A stretch of DNA of 64,000 nucleotides, taken from NCBI RefSeq assembly GCF_954871325.1, contig NC_088778.1, positions 6,419,743 through 6,483,742 of the forward strand, in the 5' to 3' direction. This stretch comes from Gordionus sp. m RMFG-2023 (lineage: Eukaryota; Nematomorpha; Gordioida; Chordodea; Parachordodidae). Both the position numbers and the translations under genes were made by a program. Below the pieces are notes generated by a model. That model was not told where the DNA came from. It did not search any database and worked only from the letters and a program-made list of their open reading frames with translations. Positions 45,331-58,500 of this stretch are shown in pieces. Each line of letters begins with the position of its first letter. Position 1 is the first letter of the stretch.

Positions 45331-45519
45331 TAACCTTTTTATTTATTTTTATAGCTTACTTTAAAGCGTGATACTATATTTTTGATACTATCCTTTTTTT
45401 TAACGCGTCAATTATTAGAGCTTATGTTTCACTCTTAATGTGTAAGGATTTTCTCTTCAAAAAATGTATACAATATATCACCATAAGGAATTAAAATTAT
45501 TGAAAGCTAATAAAACATA

Positions 45520-45750
45520 ATGAATAAAATCTTTGTGATGGATAATGTTGCATTTCATCATAACCATACAATTAGAGAATCGATAGAAAGAAGAGGACAT
45601 ACCATAAAATATTTACCACCTTACACTCCTTATCTTAATCCCATTGAAAATGAACCTTTTCGATGGAAGGATTTTGTCAGAAATCAGAATCCCAATAAGG
45701 AGGAGAAATTAATTCGCTTTAAAGGACCAGAGAGAGAGGAATCTGAGTAG
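45520..45750 (+). pseudogene. IS630/Tc1-type DDE transposase C-terminal piece, right
   Basis: The mirror partner: KIFVMDNVAFHHNHTIRE and KYLPPYTPYLNPIENEPFRW. It differs from the left piece at roughly a quarter of positions, so the two are not a fresh duplication, or they come from two family members. Only the C-terminal part is present. Confidence 0.75.
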
Positions 45751-46813
45751 AATACAAAGAATTATTTTAGAAATATGGAGACCTATATTCCAAAATGAAG
45801 AAGAGGGAAAATTGTTAATGTACTATATTATACATCGTAATTGTAATTAAATAATTTGATAAGCAAAAAATTTTAATAAAATATTGTCTGTCAATGATAA
45901 ATAAAAGTAAAGTTATAATTAAAAATGATTATAAAGAAGAATGCTCAAAAATGAGAAGAACAAAAAAAATTGAGAAAGGATCAAAAATAAAGATTATAAA
46001 CGACTTAAAGAGATTGAAAAGGTTAAAAATATGTAAAAGATGATAGCAATATAAGGAGAAAAAATCGTAAAAAGTCAAAATATTGTAATGTAGGATGAAA
46101 AAAGAGGAAAGAATTGTTAAAAAATGGAGTAGAGAAGTGAAGAAAAATAACAAATGCAAATATCAAAAATGAGAAGAAAAATAAATTGAGAAAAGATAAG
46201 AAAAATGACTTTCGCAAAAAGTTAGAAATTAAATAAGAAGGAATAATAAAAAAAATATAATGATTATTCTTTTTTAAAATGGGTCTTTTTTTGTTTGACA
46301 CTTTTCATTTTGATCATTTCCTTTTTTGTTTGAAACTTTTCCATTTTTTATCGGACTTTTTCCTAAACCTGTTGGGACTTTTCCTTTCTTGATAGGATAT
46401 TTTCCTTTTATGATTGACCCTTTTCCTTTTTTGATCGGATCTTTTCATGATTGACACTTACTTTTTTGATTGGGACTATTCCTTTTTTGAGTGGGAAACC
46501 CTGGAATATTATTCACAAACTTAAAAATATTGATGAACTATGACGAGTCAAGAAAAATGATATGTCTACTCAAAAATAAGAAGCCTGTTATTAGGTAGAT
46601 ATTTTAAAAATCTTTGCAAATTTTTAAGACTGGGTTTTCGCTAGGTCCAATAGGAATTTTCATAAATCACCACATTACATATGAGGCGAAAACCAAATCT
46701 TTTGATATATAATTATTTTAAATACTCTTAAATTTGATAATATAAAATCAATAAAGTTTATACTTTAATTAAAAAAATATTAAGACTTTCATTTTATTAA
46801 CTACAAAAAAAAG

Positions 46814-47311
46814 ATGATCTTAACATTACTCCATGATGGAATCGGAGAAACAAACTTTGAAACAACGGACCCTACAAAATTACTCATCCATTTCTTAAAG
46901 ACTTCTCCTAACACCTCTAACCACGATGACCACTCTAGCTCCAACAAAATCGGTAATTCGTTTATTATTAACCCCAAAGTAAAACATGATAGTAATGAAG
47001 CCACAATTGGTAAATCCTTAAACCCACTAGACAAGAAGGAACTGATAAATTGGATTAGGATAAACCTTTTACTAAAAATAGAAATAGATCCTGTCTGCCG
47101 TGCCTTGAGTTGCACATCAGATTTCATAGGAAATGCTATAGAAACAATTTTTCAGTTATTTAACACGGAAATGATGGTGGCAGATGATGATCAAGATGCA
47201 TTTCTTGGTGCAGGAGAAGGGGGTGGTGTAAATTATGAGAGGAAGCTAAAAGAGTTGAAATCATACTTGTGCAATCTCATAGGGCATATCAATGTTTATA
47301 TATCAGCGTAA
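46814..47311 (+). CDS. Unknown 165-residue protein or 3' exon
   Basis: An open frame with better base composition for coding than its surroundings. It has an Asn/Ser-rich segment (about residues 33-60), a helical middle (KELINWIRINLLLKIEID), an acidic patch with Gly run (about 122-136) and a Lys-rich helix near the end. No signal peptide or membrane segment. I do not recognise the family. The first Met may be inside an exon, since the frame is preceded by a stop only a few codons upstream. It stands alone between an element and a TIR repeat. Confidence 0.5.
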   Translation: MILTLLHDGIGETNFETTDPTKLLIHFLKTSPNTSNHDDHSSSNKIGNSFIINPKVKHDSNEATIGKSLNPLDKKELINWIRINLLLKIEIDPVCRALSCTSDFIGNAIETIFQLFNTEMMVADDDQDAFLGAGEGGGVNYERKLKELKSYLCNLIGHINVYISA

Positions 47312-47529
47312 TATAAATTATTTAAAACTATTGTTTTTTTCCAAAAAAAATGTATTATATATGTATTCCTATCTTAATATTAGGGTCATGAATTGATCAT
47401 TGTATGTAACCATTAGTTGTATAAATATATTGTTTTAATAGCTCGCCAAAAAAAAAACTTTTCCGTGACAAATATTTTACAAAAAGAAAAAGCATGTTAG
47501 AAAGATTTTATTTTATATTTTATACAAAG

Positions 47530-48260
47530 GATGGTGTAAGCCGCCTAGCGTTTATCACGCGACACTTTATCACTCAGTCATTTTATAAAGCGACACTTTA
47601 TCATGATAACTTAAAACTTAATATAATATATTTGAAAAGTTAAGTTTTGATAATATCTCATTTTTTGACTTTTTACGTTTAAATTCTGATATTTAAAAAA
47701 CAATTTAATTAATTTTTTTTAAATTTTTTTTATTGAGGAAAACTTATATTTTAATTTTCATAAATATAATTTTTTTAAACTTAATTATTAAATCGAAACA
47801 ACATTAATTCCATCATTTTTTTTCTTTTTCATAAAAGTTTGAATTTTTGAAATTCAACTAATTTATTTGGACAAAAAAAATGAAGAACCTTTTATAACAT
47901 ATTATTTTACGAAATACAATATGAATATAATTTTTCAAACGAATATTTTTAAGATTCATTCAAGAATTTTATCTAGAAAAGCATCATTTTATTTATTTTT
48001 ATATTTAAAAGCCATTCCAAAATTTGTCAAATTTTTAAAATCAAAATTTTATGTACTTTAAAAATAAAGAAACAGGAGACATAAGCAATAAGAATGATTT
48101 TCAATTTATACTTTTTATTAATAAGTAACTATAAATCAATATATCACTAGTAAAAAATATAAATTATTTACAAAACTACCACAAATTTTCTTACGCGTGA
48201 AAAAGTGTCGCATGATAAAGTATCGTCGTGATAAAGTGACTCCAAATCGGTATAAGCTAT
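47530..48260. mobile_element. Foldback repeat with TTATCACGCGACACTTTATCA ends
   Basis: The left side has TTATCACGCGACACTTTATC and a second GCGACACTTTATCATG; the right side has ACGCGTGAAAAAGTGTCGC and GTCGTGATAAAGTGAC. The arms are inverted and contain iterated TGATAAAGTGTCG units. The middle is plain A+T-rich. No transposase. The superfamily cannot be told from this. Confidence 0.55.
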
Positions 48261-51009
48261 GTATAGCTTTTAACTATCACTAGTAAACATATTTTATTCA
48301 TCTGCTGTTAAATATTATTTAACTATTTGGATTAACTATTATAAATATAAAATTCGGAAAGAACAGAGAATAGAAACGGTCCTTCCATCCTGACTTTTTT
48401 TTCTTCTTGGAACGGACAAAACGCAAGCGATAATAAATTCCTTTAAAATATTAATAATTATTTTTTAAAAAAATAATAAAAAAAAAAATAAATAATAGTT
48501 TTTTTTTCGTGGAATCATTTTTCATTTTCTAAAAGGAATTTTTATTTTAAAGCTTTTTGCCTCCATTTTTATGTACGTTAGCGTCAATGTGTTTTTTCAT
48601 TTTTCCAACTTTAAATAATGGTTCTTCTTTAATATTTAAAAATAAGATTTTATCGAATGCATTTCAGCATGTTGAAAATACCTTTCTTATGAATTGTAGA
48701 AAATTTTGCCGTTAACCTTCTCTAGTCATCTATATTCTATATAAAAATATTTATGGAAAAACTAATGTAAATTATATTAAGTTTTAAAAGTTCATGCCAA
48801 AATTGTCTGAAATTCATAGGGTGGGTATAACATGATAGAATATATTTCTGGTAAAATTCCATTTTTAAATTTTAAAAAAAAGGCGCTCATGAAATGATTT
48901 AAAATTGAAAAAATAACACATTGCCGGGAAAAAACAGATTGACGTTAGCATATATATATTTAAAAAATTTTTTTGTTATAAATTTGCTTATCTTGTATAT
49001 GCAATTATGTAAATATAAAATGTAGAATAAATAAATAAAAATTTTTCTCCTTCATTATGGGTCTGGTAACATCTGAATGGAGCGGGGCCGTGAAAAAAAT
49101 TAACGAGACGGGCGGGAGAAAAGTAGAGATGCTTGGCAGAAAGAAAGAAATTATACTATTAACCACCCAGAAACTAAAAAAAAACACATGGATTTGAACT
49201 TAAGATTTACAGACATTTTGTCCCTATCTAATAATAATTACGATCCCTTAGGTATAGCGTAAAAGAGAAATGTCAGACATCAAATTAATCCAATCATGAT
49301 ATGAGCACACTGCTCTTCTGGAAAAGAAGCTAAATCCATAAATCAAGCTAATCAGCCAAAATAGCTCTAAAATAAATATCACGAAAGCCCTTTTGATCAA
49401 ACAAAGCTTTGAAATTTTTAAATTATAATTTTAAATTATTTAAAGATTCATGGCTGTCACCAGATGAGGATGACTATTTTTAACTTCTCTATTAAAAAAA
49501 AAATTAGTTTATATAATATAGATTATTAAATTAATAAAACACAAATCAAAGAGATGATAATAAATAAAATGATTGTGGATAGATTCCACAAAAAGATGAC
49601 ATATTTTCATTTAATAGTAAACCCATGCCATAATTCGTAAAGTAATTCTTACTAAATGTGCTGCTACTCTGTTTTAATATAATAATTCATGGGTCAGAAT
49701 AATAAAGGATATCGGGTATAGGATAAATAACGGTTCAGATTAGGATTGTAAAAAAAATTATATCAATTTGGGATAGAGCTATTAAAAAGCTACTTAAACC
49801 TATTTTTAAATTAATTTTATCATTGTTCACTACAAAATAATATTGAGTAGTATATAAACAAAATTTTATTATAAAATTTTTTTGTAAGGAGTAAGGAAAC
49901 ATTTGATTGGTTAGAACACTTCTATACAATGAGTTAGAAGGTACTATCAAATATCAGTATACAATAACATAAAAAATGACAATTTTAAATGATAAAAATC
50001 TTTAAAAAGAGTTATGTCAAATAGTTAAAACTAGTTCACATATCTTTTTATGAGAAATTTTTTGATGGCTCAGTTTAGGGTTTTAGAAATAATAATGGTT
50101 AACACTTTAGATCTCTATAATGATTTCTGTTATGGTAAACTATATTTGAAAATTAATTTCTAATCGATATTAATGTAAAATATGTAGTTATCATAATATT
50201 GGATATCAAAAAATTTTTCAAATATTTTTTGACAAACTGTATTATGTTGGACAGTATATTAATGTATAATGATAATACAAAATATTAAGATTCTATTTTT
50301 ATTTTTTAATAAATATAAGAATTAAAAAAATACAAATTATGTTAAGAATATTCAGGGACTTCTACATACCCCAGGGCCAATAATTAGTGTACCACTACCA
50401 CCTCCAGCAAAAAGCAATTGTTTTACCCCTCCTCTCCAATCAAAAATGATAATCGAGATAAAAACTACCCTCTACACCATCCTCTGATTTTACTTAAATG
50501 ATAGCATCTTATTAACTAATTATCCTCCTCCAATTTCAAAGACAAACTTATGTCATACTGCATATCCCATAATAGAAGTCCCTAAGAATATTAGATTAAT
50601 ATTCAATAATGTAGCTTGTCGAATTTAATTATTTTAGATTAAGAAATTTCTCCTAAAATCTTTTTATCACAGTAAATTTTGTTTTGAATATAATCAAATA
50701 CACAAATAATGCTCTTGATTTGTTAAAAAAAAAAATGTTTCTCTGATTGAAAAGACTCAAAATATTTCTGCAAGTAAATTCAAAAATCCTAGTAAAATTG
50801 TCCATAACAATGGTTCTGATTCCTTCTTATTCGTCTTTTGTTTTGTACTTCTAAAGCCTTTTGAATTGTAGTTGTCAAAATCTACCAAAAAATAAATAAA
50901 TACATGTAGTAATGTAATGTTTCAATTTTCAACCTAAGAATTTATTTAAAAGGGATTTGCCTTTAAAAAAAGATCGTCATATTTGTTATCTAATTAATTA
51001 AATTAATAC
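48261..51009. other. Intergenic with two weak exon candidates
   Basis: At 49057-49197 the plus strand has a short ORF beginning MGLVTSEWSGAVKK, richer in G+C than its surroundings. At about 50366-50465 the minus strand reads FDWRGGVKQLLFAGGGSG and TLIIGPG between a possible acceptor and a GTATGT donor, which looks like a genuine exon of an unidentified gene. Neither could be extended. Confidence 0.35.
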
Positions 51010-51927
51010 TGCCGAACCATTCCACGTCAAATCGATCATAACTCGGCCGACATCTTTTAAAATTGTTAAAAATTTTTAGAATTATTTAGATAGGTAGCCG
51101 TTTATTTTAGCTCGCTAGCACAGCTGGTTTCCGAGATATTGGGGCTCATAGGTGCAAAAAAGAGCCACTTTGGAATCTGTAAAATTTTTAAAATGCTTAT
51201 ATCTCAAAAATTATTTATAGTAAAAAAAAATAATATATCATATTGTAGGTTATAAAAATCTCAAAAAGGCTATCAAAAAACAATAAAAATTGGCGCCATT
51301 TTGAATTTTCAACTTCCGGTTTACCAATATTGCTTTACCTGTGTTTTTAAGCAAAAAAAGGAATTTGTATTTGAATTTTTTTTTTGCCTTTTATTTAGAC
51401 ACCTTATAAATATATATATATATACGATGTCAAAATCTTGGCGACGCTATCACCTCTTCCGAAATATACATTTCTACCAAAAATTGAAAAAAAGATGGCG
51501 CTTTATGAAACTGCGGATTATGGTTGAAAATTTGTTACTTACCTATCAATAACTAGATATTTTTACTTTTTTTTATACTAAAAAATTCAGAATTTCTATT
51601 AAATATACTATTAAACTGAGGGGCAGTGTGGGCAAATGCCCATTAAACACTTGATAATGTAACAAATTTCCAATAATAAATATCTTTCGAATAATTTTTT
51701 TATTATACATTTTTACAAATAATCTAGAAATATAGATAGATAAATAATCATATTCATTTCATAATTTAAAATGTGTTTGAACCAAAATTTAGTTAGATAT
51801 AAATAATTATATATTTTAAGAAAATAAATTAAAAAGATGAATAGTTTTAATTGTCTCATCCTTATGTAAAGTATATATTCGTGCGGTAGCAGTTGAAGGA
51901 CTGAACATATCTAATCTGTGATTTATG

Positions 51928-52644
51928 CAGGGGTTTGAACCGAACCCATAGAAGAAAACCCGGGTTTTTTGGTAAAAAATTGAACCCCAACAGAACTTAA
52001 ACCCTGTTTATAAAATTTTCAAAACCCCAAACCAAACTTAGGAATTTTATTTGAACCCGGGTTCAGTGTAATGTTTAAACTAATATGAGATATTTGTATA
52101 ATTGTAAATACAAATATTAATAATTTACTTGACATTTTATAATATTTTCAAATTTCCAATTAAGTGAAGTGTTAATAAATTTTAAACAACTTAATTCATT
52201 TACTCCATTTTTAAATTTTAAAAAATTTATTCTCAAAGATTCCTATTGGATTTTTAATAAATTTTAAACAATTAAATTCATTTACGCCATTTATTTTTAA
52301 TTTTTAACTTATTCCCAAAGATTATTAATTAGAGGAAAATGAAAGTGAACAAGTCAAAATTTATTAAATATTGTTAATTTAAAGAAATACGACTAAATAA
52401 ATTTTTTTAAATCTATACATGACTATGCTTTGTATTTTTAACCATAATTTGCCTATAAATAAAATAAAAAATTTATTTTTTATACCAAATTAATGTCTAG
52501 TTTTTTAATTATGATTTAAATATATAATATTTTTTTTTATCAATTCAAAAATTCTTAAATCTGAACCAAACCCGAACAGAACCCACCTATTTTTTTAACC
52601 TTAAACCTAACCCAGGCAAAAATTTTGCAGGGTTCACATCCCTG
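51928..52644. mobile_element. hAT-type MITE with CAGGG ends and perfect 8-bp target duplication
   Basis: Ends CAGGGGTTTGAACCGAACCC and GGGTTCACATCCCTG; inner arms rich in GAACCC and AACCCGAAC. Flanked by GATTTATG at 51920-51927 and 52645-52652. A+T-rich non-coding middle. A fourth hAT-type family in the window. Confidence 0.9.
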
Positions 52645-53079
52645 GATTTATGTATCCACAATTTGTCAATCAAGGAGGGATATTGTATAAGAATTTGAGG
52701 AAACTAACATCTCTTTTTCGATTATTTTTCTTATAAAAACATAAGCTATCCACCATTGATTGTCATAATGTTTATCCATTAATTTTTTCAAGTAAATTTG
52801 CATTAATATTCGAGTGACATGTTATATTTAATATTTGCGATTCTGTTGAGTTGAATAAAATTTTGCTTCAATTTTATCCTGAGAAATTGGATGAAAAGTA
52901 TTAAGTGTGTTCCTGATATTGTACGGGCTTTATTGAACCTCTCTTCTAAAATTATTTACTTTTTTTAATATTCATCTTCTATAATATAGGAGAAATCTAT
53001 TCCTTAATAAAAAAAAATACTAATATATATTAATAAATTATAAATCTTATACTTTTAATATTTTCCTTACAATAGGCAA

Positions 53080-53400
53080 AAAAACTCTTAAGGACAGAAG
53101 AAGGTCATTGTAAACTAGCCGCGAACTAAATATTTTTGGAATAAATGAATGGTAATTGTATTCTGAACGAGAGATTCAGATATTATTGCAAAACTTTAAT
53201 GATTTAAATTATTAGGTGACTTGTAATAAATTACAAAAGGATGAATGGTAACTTGAGATTTATTCCAGAAAAACCTATGATCTTCATCATGAACCACAAA
53301 TGCATAATTTTCAGCATAATCTGCAATAGCAATGGTGGCAGCACCTATATTGTCTTACCGTGTTTAGGATTCAGCGATGAAAAAACTTTTCTTTTATCAA
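53080..53400 (-). pseudogene. Decayed multicopy animal ORF inside the long-TIR element
   Basis: The minus strand reads GAATIAIADYAENYAFVVHD, then FFWNKSQVTIHPFVIYYK, then SFAIISESLVQNTITIHLFQK with two in-frame stops. From memory this pattern (D-x-A-E-N-Y-x-F-V-x-Q-D, W-N-x-S-Q-x-T-x-H-P-F, V-I-S-D/E) recurs in uncharacterised repetitive proteins of arthropods and other invertebrates. Acidic residues at AENY and SE could belong to a DDE-type cat site, so it may be the element's transposase. That is inference. Confidence 0.45.
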
Positions 53401-54151
53401 ACCTTTTGATTTTAATGCCATATGATATAAATATTAAATTCTTTGACAATTTTTCTTATTGTCCAATTTGATAGTAATAATGTATATTTATTTGTAATAG
53501 ACAGGTGTGGGAAATTGATTTTCTTTTTTAAAGTAGCTGTTATATAATATCGAGCTAATAAGTCATCGCTACAGTAGAAAATTAGAGATCTAAAAAATTT
53601 AAGGCAGAACTGGAAAATTTTATCACATTTCTTATAAACATCATATTTTCGTTTTCCTTAAAAATAGTATATAAACCATTAGTGCCATATATAATATCAT
53701 ATTTTGGTAAAAATGCAAATTTCGGAAGAGTCGATTATTTCAAAATTATATATAAAAGGTGTCTAAATAAAAACCCAAAAAAAATTCGAAAAAACTGACT
53801 TTTTGTATAAAAACACAGGTAAAGCAATATAGGTAAACTGGAGGTTAAAGGCTCAATTAGGCACCAATTTTTATTGTTTTTTGATATCCCTTTAGATTTT
53901 TTAAACCTACAATATGATATATTTTTTTTACTATTTGAGATATAAGCTTTTTAAAAATTTTACAGATTCCAAGGTGGCTTTTTTTGCACCTATGATCCCG
54001 GGAACCAGGTGCGCTAGTGAGCTAAAATAAATGCCTTTCTCATTTTATGTAAATAATTCTAGAAATTTTTAACAATTTTAAAAGGTGTGCCAAAAATATG
54101 CCTTTTTTGATGATTTGACCTGGGATGGCCTTGCTATATAAAAAAATTGCT

Positions 54152-54904
54152 TTAGATACTTTTGTCTTTGATATTTTGTTCATTTCCTGGGTGTGAATCG
54201 TGATTTAAATCAAATATTTGAAAATTAAATGTCTCTTTGCCATAATTACTGGTTTCATAATTAAATGATGGGTCTAAAGTTTTTTTAATGAAAGATATTT
54301 CATATGTTAAATTGTGTTTAATATCAGAATAAGGTAAAATCGCATGGCCATATACACCAATATATACTGGCAAGGTGTACTTTTGATCTAGATTCTTAGA
54401 TGCCTGGTTAACATAATCAAAATATTTATAATCATAGTCAAGGGGATTAATTCGAATACAATCAGTTTCAAAAGTTATAGATGATATATCATGTTCATCC
54501 AATATGTAAGTAGGATTTGGTTGAGAGTAAGATATATATAAGTCACTATCAATATTTGGTGATATTAATTCATAATTATTCAGGCTAGCTATATCCAATA
54601 TAGGCCTAACACATATATGATATGTGAAAGAACTTGAAAATAAGTGCCTAAGATAAGTCATAATATCCTTGTTATGATTTATATTTAAAATAATTTCGAG
54701 CTTATAATAATGATATGCAAATGAATTTACTGTATTAATTTGTTTCCATAAAATACTGTTTGATGATTGAAATTTGTCTATAACTTTAATTTTTCCCATA
54801 GAACTTTGTGAGCTTTTTAAAAGGTATACCAAAAAAATAAAAATAATGCCGGTTATCATGAAAAATTTGATAATATTAAAATTATCAGCAGTATAAGAAT
54901 TCAT
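54152..54904 (-). CDS. Unknown single-pass membrane protein, 250 residues
   Basis: One uninterrupted exon. Residues 12-30 form a hydrophobic segment (IIKFFMITGIIFIFLVYLL) near the N-terminus, then about 210 residues of polar, Tyr/Asp/Asn-rich sequence, consistent with a type II membrane or signal-anchored protein. Notable parts are LPVYIGVYGHAILPYSD and a hydrophilic C-terminus. No family recognised. It is divergent from WDR25, with 635 bases between the two starts, so the two may share a promoter region. Confidence 0.7.
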   Translation of the reverse strand: MNSYTADNFNIIKFFMITGIIFIFLVYLLKSSQSSMGKIKVIDKFQSSNSILWKQINTVNSFAYHYYKLEIILNINHNKDIMTYLRHLFSSSFTYHICVRPILDIASLNNYELISPNIDSDLYISYSQPNPTYILDEHDISSITFETDCIRINPLDYDYKYFDYVNQASKNLDQKYTLPVYIGVYGHAILPYSDIKHNLTYEISFIKKTLDPSFNYETSNYGKETFNFQIFDLNHDSHPGNEQNIKDKSI

Positions 54905-55539
54905 TTATAAGTAAGAATTTTTTAATTTTAATGAATCACATTTTAATAATTTTAACGGCTTTATATCGAAACAAATATTAAAACATTAAATTTATTTTCT
55001 ACATTTGACAATTATAATTTATCGGATACCATTTTTATGGATTACATGTTAATCTCTATATTACTTACTACTGGTATATTTGATATTATCTTTATTATCA
55101 TCTTTGCATTATTAATGTAATTTTTTACAGATATGTCATACATTTTATAATTTAATCATGAATTTGTAACTTGAGATGTTTCAATTTCTCTATTGTATTG
55201 ATCACGTTTTAATAGTTGATTTACATAATTGGAGGTATTTTTTTAGCGGTGGGAAAGAGGGGGCTTAGATTTGTAGCTCTGTTCTTGGGTGAGCACAGTC
55301 TCAGGTGCTTATGATTTTAGAAATAAATTAATATTAGAAATAATTTTTTATTTTTTTTGATTGATATGATTAAAATTAATAAATATATTCTCTAAAATCA
55401 CATCTGTTTAAAATGTTTCTAAAAACATCTGTTTAAAATAATTTTCTATAAATCGCGGCCAAATAATTTGAACAAAACTTTGAAATAAATATATTGCGGT
55501 CAAGCTAAACAATGATCCTTGCTCTTTGTAAAAATCTAA
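54905..55539. other. Shared upstream region of the divergent gene pair
   Basis: A+T-rich with one purine-rich patch (about 55240-55310: GGTGGGAAAGAGGGGGC). It must hold the promoters of both flanking genes if both are real; no specific site can be defended. Confidence 0.4.
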
Positions 55540-58500
55540 ATGAATTTTGAGATTAAACCATATGTGTCAAAAAAATTGAAATGTGATATTCCTGTAGTAT
55601 CAAAGTTTTATGATGGCATTAATAATGATAACAATATTTTTGAACAAAATTATTTAAAATTACCTTATAAAGACTATGATTTAAATTCAAACTTTAAACC
55701 AATTCTAAATTATAGGTATGCTTCAAAAATATCAACAATTAAATGGAACAAATCATATATTCATCTCTTTTTAGTTTCATCCCTTGATGGAACATTTGAT
55801 GTTTGGAATCTGCATAAATTATCTTCTGTTCAAAGATTTATAATGAAAAAGGGAATAGCAAAAGCTATTTGGTCTTATGATAACAGAAATGTAATATCAA
55901 TCAATTATGAAAAGCGCCTAGATATATTTGACATTGAAAAAGGTAATAACCAAAATGCTTTCATTTTAATTAATAATATTAAGGTGTGAATAAATTAAAC
56001 TATGAACATGATAAATATCTAACCTCTTTAATCAATCATCCAACAGACTCAAATATCATAATAACTGGTTCAAAAAATGAAATATTAGCTTGGGATCTTA
56101 GGAAAAAGCTTGATAATCCTATCAAATATTATCGTTTTTTATTTGGACAAGTACAAGTTTTTTTTATATGGAAGTTTAAATTTTAATAGTATAAACTTAT
56201 ATATATATTGTATTAATCTACAAAATAAATATTTTAGTCATTGGATACCATTTTTCTACCTAATAATGAGATATTTATCAATTCTGGAGATCTAATATCA
56301 CAAAGTGCCGATGAACCTAATCTATTAGCTTGGGATTTTAAATCTGCAGCTATTGTATCTAATCAAATTTACAAGGTATAATAATATTATATATTATAAT
56401 ATTTAAAGATGAATTAACAAAATACAAGCATACTTTATATTTTATTCTTAGGCCAAGCTAGATGTAAAATAACAAAAAAAACTAGTGTTTTTAAATGGCT
56501 TGATTTTGCAATTTTAAATTAAGATTTTAACCAAAATAATATTAAGCAGGTCCTGAGATTTTGTTATCCAAACCATTCTGCCATCTATGAGCAGAATCTC
56601 CAGGTTTCTGTAATATTTTTTGGGCAAAGTATTGGGCTTGCAATTTTTAAAAATCAAATTGTCTAACAACACTAAAATAACAAGTTTAAATGTCATTTTA
56701 ACAAATTTTTTAAAGTTATAGTGATAATAGTTTACAAATAAAATTGCAGATTATATTTTCTATAAGAAGTGTAATAGTCTTTAAAAAGTACCCTTATTTT
56801 ATAGTATTATTACCAAACTTATTTACACTAATGTATTACCATTAAACATACAATGGCCAACATTTTCATGTCCTCTTGAGAGTGCTGCTTTATTTAAATT
56901 ATGTGGGAACCCCACCAATTTTTACATTGGTGGTGCATGCCAGTACTGGTATATTATATTTTACATAAATTGAAATAGAAATAAAAAAAAACATTGTTTA
57001 TTTTTTTCCCCCTTTCTGTTTCCACAAATAAAATTACCACTAGAACCATACAAAAGTCATCATTTTTTTATGCTCAGAAAGGGCCATTGTTTATTTAAAT
57101 CATGTTGGCACACTGTAAGCCAGCACATAAAAATAATTATTATGTTTAAAAAATTAATAAAATTTAAATATATAAAAAAAATATTAAAAAGCTAAAAATA
57201 ATATATTTTTATTCTGACCCATTCATCATCACATTTGTAATGGTATTTAAAACGTTTTTAAATAAGGCATTATACTGCTCATAAATTTAAAACCGCAGAT
57301 TTAATTTGAGTTAATCAGGAAAACCAATATTGATAACATCTCTTTCTACGATTATTGTTTTTTAATTGGCAATTCCAATAATGACAATAACATTTAAATG
57401 AAGATATTAAATGACCTAACCACATATATTAGTTATGCCTAAAACTATTTTCTGAGCTAATAAAAATCTATCTACACATGTTTTTAAAGTACTGGAAACC
57501 ATATATCCAAACTTTCAAAATAAGCATTGAATGTAGTGGAGTTTCCCTATTATTATTTCTTTTCAAAATTTAAGGTACCAATTTAATTTGAAATTGGCAT
57601 AACGTTTCAGGAGCGAGATAGAAATTTATTTATTAGTAAATGATAATGATAGCTTGGAGTTTATTTCACTTAAGAAAAATCTTTAGAATTCCCTGTTAGC
57701 GATATGCGAATATATCAGATTGACAAATGATGATTGTTTAGAATTTTTAAAGTTATATTATCTAAATAAAAGAGTCTGACATCAAGATACTAATTATAAT
57801 CTTTTTATTTATTGGGATAGGATATCTTTATTACTCAATAAGTTTATAATAAATGCCAATTTACATTTTTTTTTTGAAAAAGGAAAAATATTCTTGTCCT
57901 AAACTATTAACGGAAAATACTGGTCACCCGGCAAAATTTTACGCTCAAACAAACGGCAATTATATCGCAATTTTTTCTGTCCGCCCTCCTTACAAGATGA
58001 ATAAGCGGAAACGTTTTCAAGGTGGTCACACTGTAAAAAAAATAACAGAATATTATTATTTTCTTTATTGTGGCTATTTATGAAATAAAGTTATTAGTTT
58101 TTCATAGAACTACGGCCAATATTTACTTTTCCTACAAACAATAATATATAACTGTCCATCAAAAAGATTAAATATTGCTTGCAAATAAGCAAATCATCTT
58201 TGTAAATCGTCGCTAGTTTTGCTGATAAATAAAATATTCTTACATAAGAAGAAAATTATACATGAAGTTAATATTGTTTGAAGCTGAGATAAAATAATAC
58301 GATCATAATAAATTATTGTACTTACCAATTCAAATCAATATGATTTCTCGTTCAGTTTCAAAATTTTTTTTTAAAAAAAAGGTAGACGGGTTCTCTGTAG
58401 ATATGGATCAGACTCCAAATAGCAAATATCTGATAAGTGGTAGTAGTGATGGTAAGATATACATTTACAACTCAAATACCACTTCTCTCTTTTCATCTCT

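Larger units (their letters stand above)
44459..46499. mobile_element. Mirror-image Tc1/mariner-IS630 element
   Basis: Outer ends GGGTTTCCCAATCAAAAAAG and the matching inverted CTTTTTTGAGTGGGAAACCC continue inward as arms built of short iterations of AAAAAGGAAAAGTCCCAATC, AAGTGTCAATCA and GATCGG. Inside are two divergently oriented C-terminal transposase pieces, minus at 44959-45330 and plus at 45520-45750, back to back. The whole is close to a palindrome of 2 kb. It may have arisen by inverted duplication of one element end. No target duplication is clear. Confidence 0.75.
51010..54136. mobile_element. DNA element of about 3.1 kb with inverted arms of about 450 bp
   Basis: The left arm (about 51010-51490) and right arm (about 53690-54136) match in inverse over most of their length: for example AACAATAAAAATTGG left against CCAATTTTTATTGTT right, and the outer GTCAAATC blocks. 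Inside lie a decayed ORF (53080-53400, minus) and a later hAT MITE insertion (51928-52644). The arms have diverged, so the copy is old. Superfamily unknown. Confidence 0.65.

Noticed and set aside
46023-46301. Phe-rich hydrophobic minus-strand ORFs near 46 kb
   Set aside because: They are low-complexity translations of the A-rich inverted arm of the IS630-type element.
49185-49260. Possible tRNA or tRNA-derived SINE
   Set aside because: A T-arm-like AGTTCAAATCC is present on the minus strand, but no acceptor, D or anticodon arms fold around it.
51010-54136. Polinton or other capsid-bearing element, because of long terminal inverted repeats
   Set aside because: No DNA polymerase, integrase, ATPase or capsid reading frame is present; the internal ORF is of another type.
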